Assembly: GCA_017430675.1 (NCBI GenBank)
Contig: JAFRMM010000193.1
Span: 1-5,577 of the forward strand
Length of the DNA: 5,577 nucleotides
Reading direction: 5' to 3'
DNA from: Prevotella sp.
GTDB taxonomy: Bacteria; Bacteroidota; Bacteroidia; Bacteroidales; Bacteroidaceae
The notes under the pieces are model-generated. The model saw only the letters and a program-made list of their open reading frames with translations, was not told where the DNA came from and did not search any database. Shown here in pieces: positions 5,337 through 5,577 of the stretch (position 1 is its first letter; the number at the start of each line of letters is the position of its first letter). Position numbers and translations under genes: made by a program.

Positions 5337-5549
5337 ATGGCAAAATGTTCAATAATCGTAATGGAGATAACGGCTGATCACCTCAGATGTTTCTACGATG
5401 CCCTGGAGAATGAGGAAACACCGTTTTCCCTTATTATATCAAACGGGCATAAAGGCAAGCGTACTATGTGTCTGAAAGCCGACGTAAACGATATGCCATA
5501 TTTCAAACAACTCATAGAAAACTGCAAGGTGTATGAAGTTAGAGCATGA
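5337..5549 (+). CDS. Small hypothetical protein, 70 aa
   Basis: The 70-aa product (MAKCSIIVMEITADHLRCFY at the start, CKVYEVRA at the end) is of no family I recognise. It looks like a compact alpha/beta fold: strand (CSIIVMEI), helix (ADHLRCFYDALEN), strand-turn-strand (FSLIISNGHKGKRTMCLKAD) and helix (YFKQLIENC). The ATG at 5337 is preceded by GCATT and lies five bases after the C-terminal-frame stop of the methyltransferase remnant, so it was probably the next gene in that operon. It overlaps the start of the following partial gene by 17 bp. Confidence 0.65.
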   Translation: MAKCSIIVMEITADHLRCFYDALENEETPFSLIISNGHKGKRTMCLKADVNDMPYFKQLIENCKVYEVRA

Positions 5550-5577
5550 TTTTACATTGGATATAGCGACAGCCCAC
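5533..5577 (+). CDS. Start of a gene running off the window
   Basis: From the ATG at 5533 the frame is open to the window end, giving MKLEHDFTLDIATAH. It overlaps the 70-aa gene by 17 bp, in keeping with the tight packing here. The other ATG, at 5546, overlaps the stop as ATGA but hits a TAG after six codons, so it is not a start. An in-frame TTG at 5557 is an alternative. The fragment loosely recalls N-termini of Bacteroidota element replication/primase-type proteins (a strand, then a basic motif), but it is too short to identify. Confidence 0.4.
   Translation, partial: MKLEHDFTLDIATAH

Noticed and set aside
5120..5377. Intact short C5-methyltransferase-like gene running to the stop at 5377
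   Set aside because: After about residue 51 it loses all family likeness, overlaps the next gene and has a probable true C-terminus in another frame, so a deleted pseudogene fits better.
5546..5566. ATGA-type start at 5546
   Set aside because: The frame stops at TAG after six codons; the ATG at 5533 gives a frame open to the window end.

Overview
The window looks like part of a mobile element, most likely a temperate phage or an integrative/conjugative element, of a Bacteroidota gut-type host (Bacteroides, Parabacteroides or relatives). This rests on gene content (element-encoded sliding clamp, methylase-like genes, a DUF1566-type protein with diversity-generating-retroelement features), compact one-strand organisation, and weak or absent Shine-Dalgarno sequences before the starts. 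All supported genes are on the + strand. I saw no tRNA, rRNA, CRISPR array, integrase or transposase. Nucleotide composition looks moderate and even by eye.

Layout. (1) 1-806: a 237-aa protein ends in a DUF1566/C-type-lectin-like domain. Its last ~43 codons have the codon signature of a DGR variable region. A 27-bp gap separates its stop from a perfect GAAA-loop hairpin. No reverse transcriptase or template repeat is in the window. (2) 807-1852: a run of five small genes (97, 90, 42, 50 and 65 aa), the last four chained by ATGA stop/start overlaps. Two of them (1381-1509 and 1506-1658) are short, and one carries a run of nine G. (3) 1865-3088: a complete DNA polymerase III beta-clamp homologue. 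(4) 3094-5123: an unknown 140-aa protein, an N6-methylase-like protein with the SAM-binding motif but no visible NPPF/Y catalytic motif, and a 233-aa protein with an AP2-like N-terminus. (5) 5120-5331: a cytosine-C5 methyltransferase reduced to its first ~50 residues plus an out-of-frame C-terminal tail, which indicates a large internal deletion. (6) 5337-5577: a small unknown protein and the start of a gene running off the end.

How the genes may work together. The best functional link is between the clamp gene and two nearby genes whose proteins end in clamp-binding-type pentapeptides: QLELF (the 65-aa protein directly upstream) and QLELW (the methylase-like protein). This suggests an element-specific clamp with dedicated partners docking through C-terminal tails. 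A second pattern is CATT directly before the ATG of five of thirteen proposed starts. Both are sequence observations with inferred meaning.
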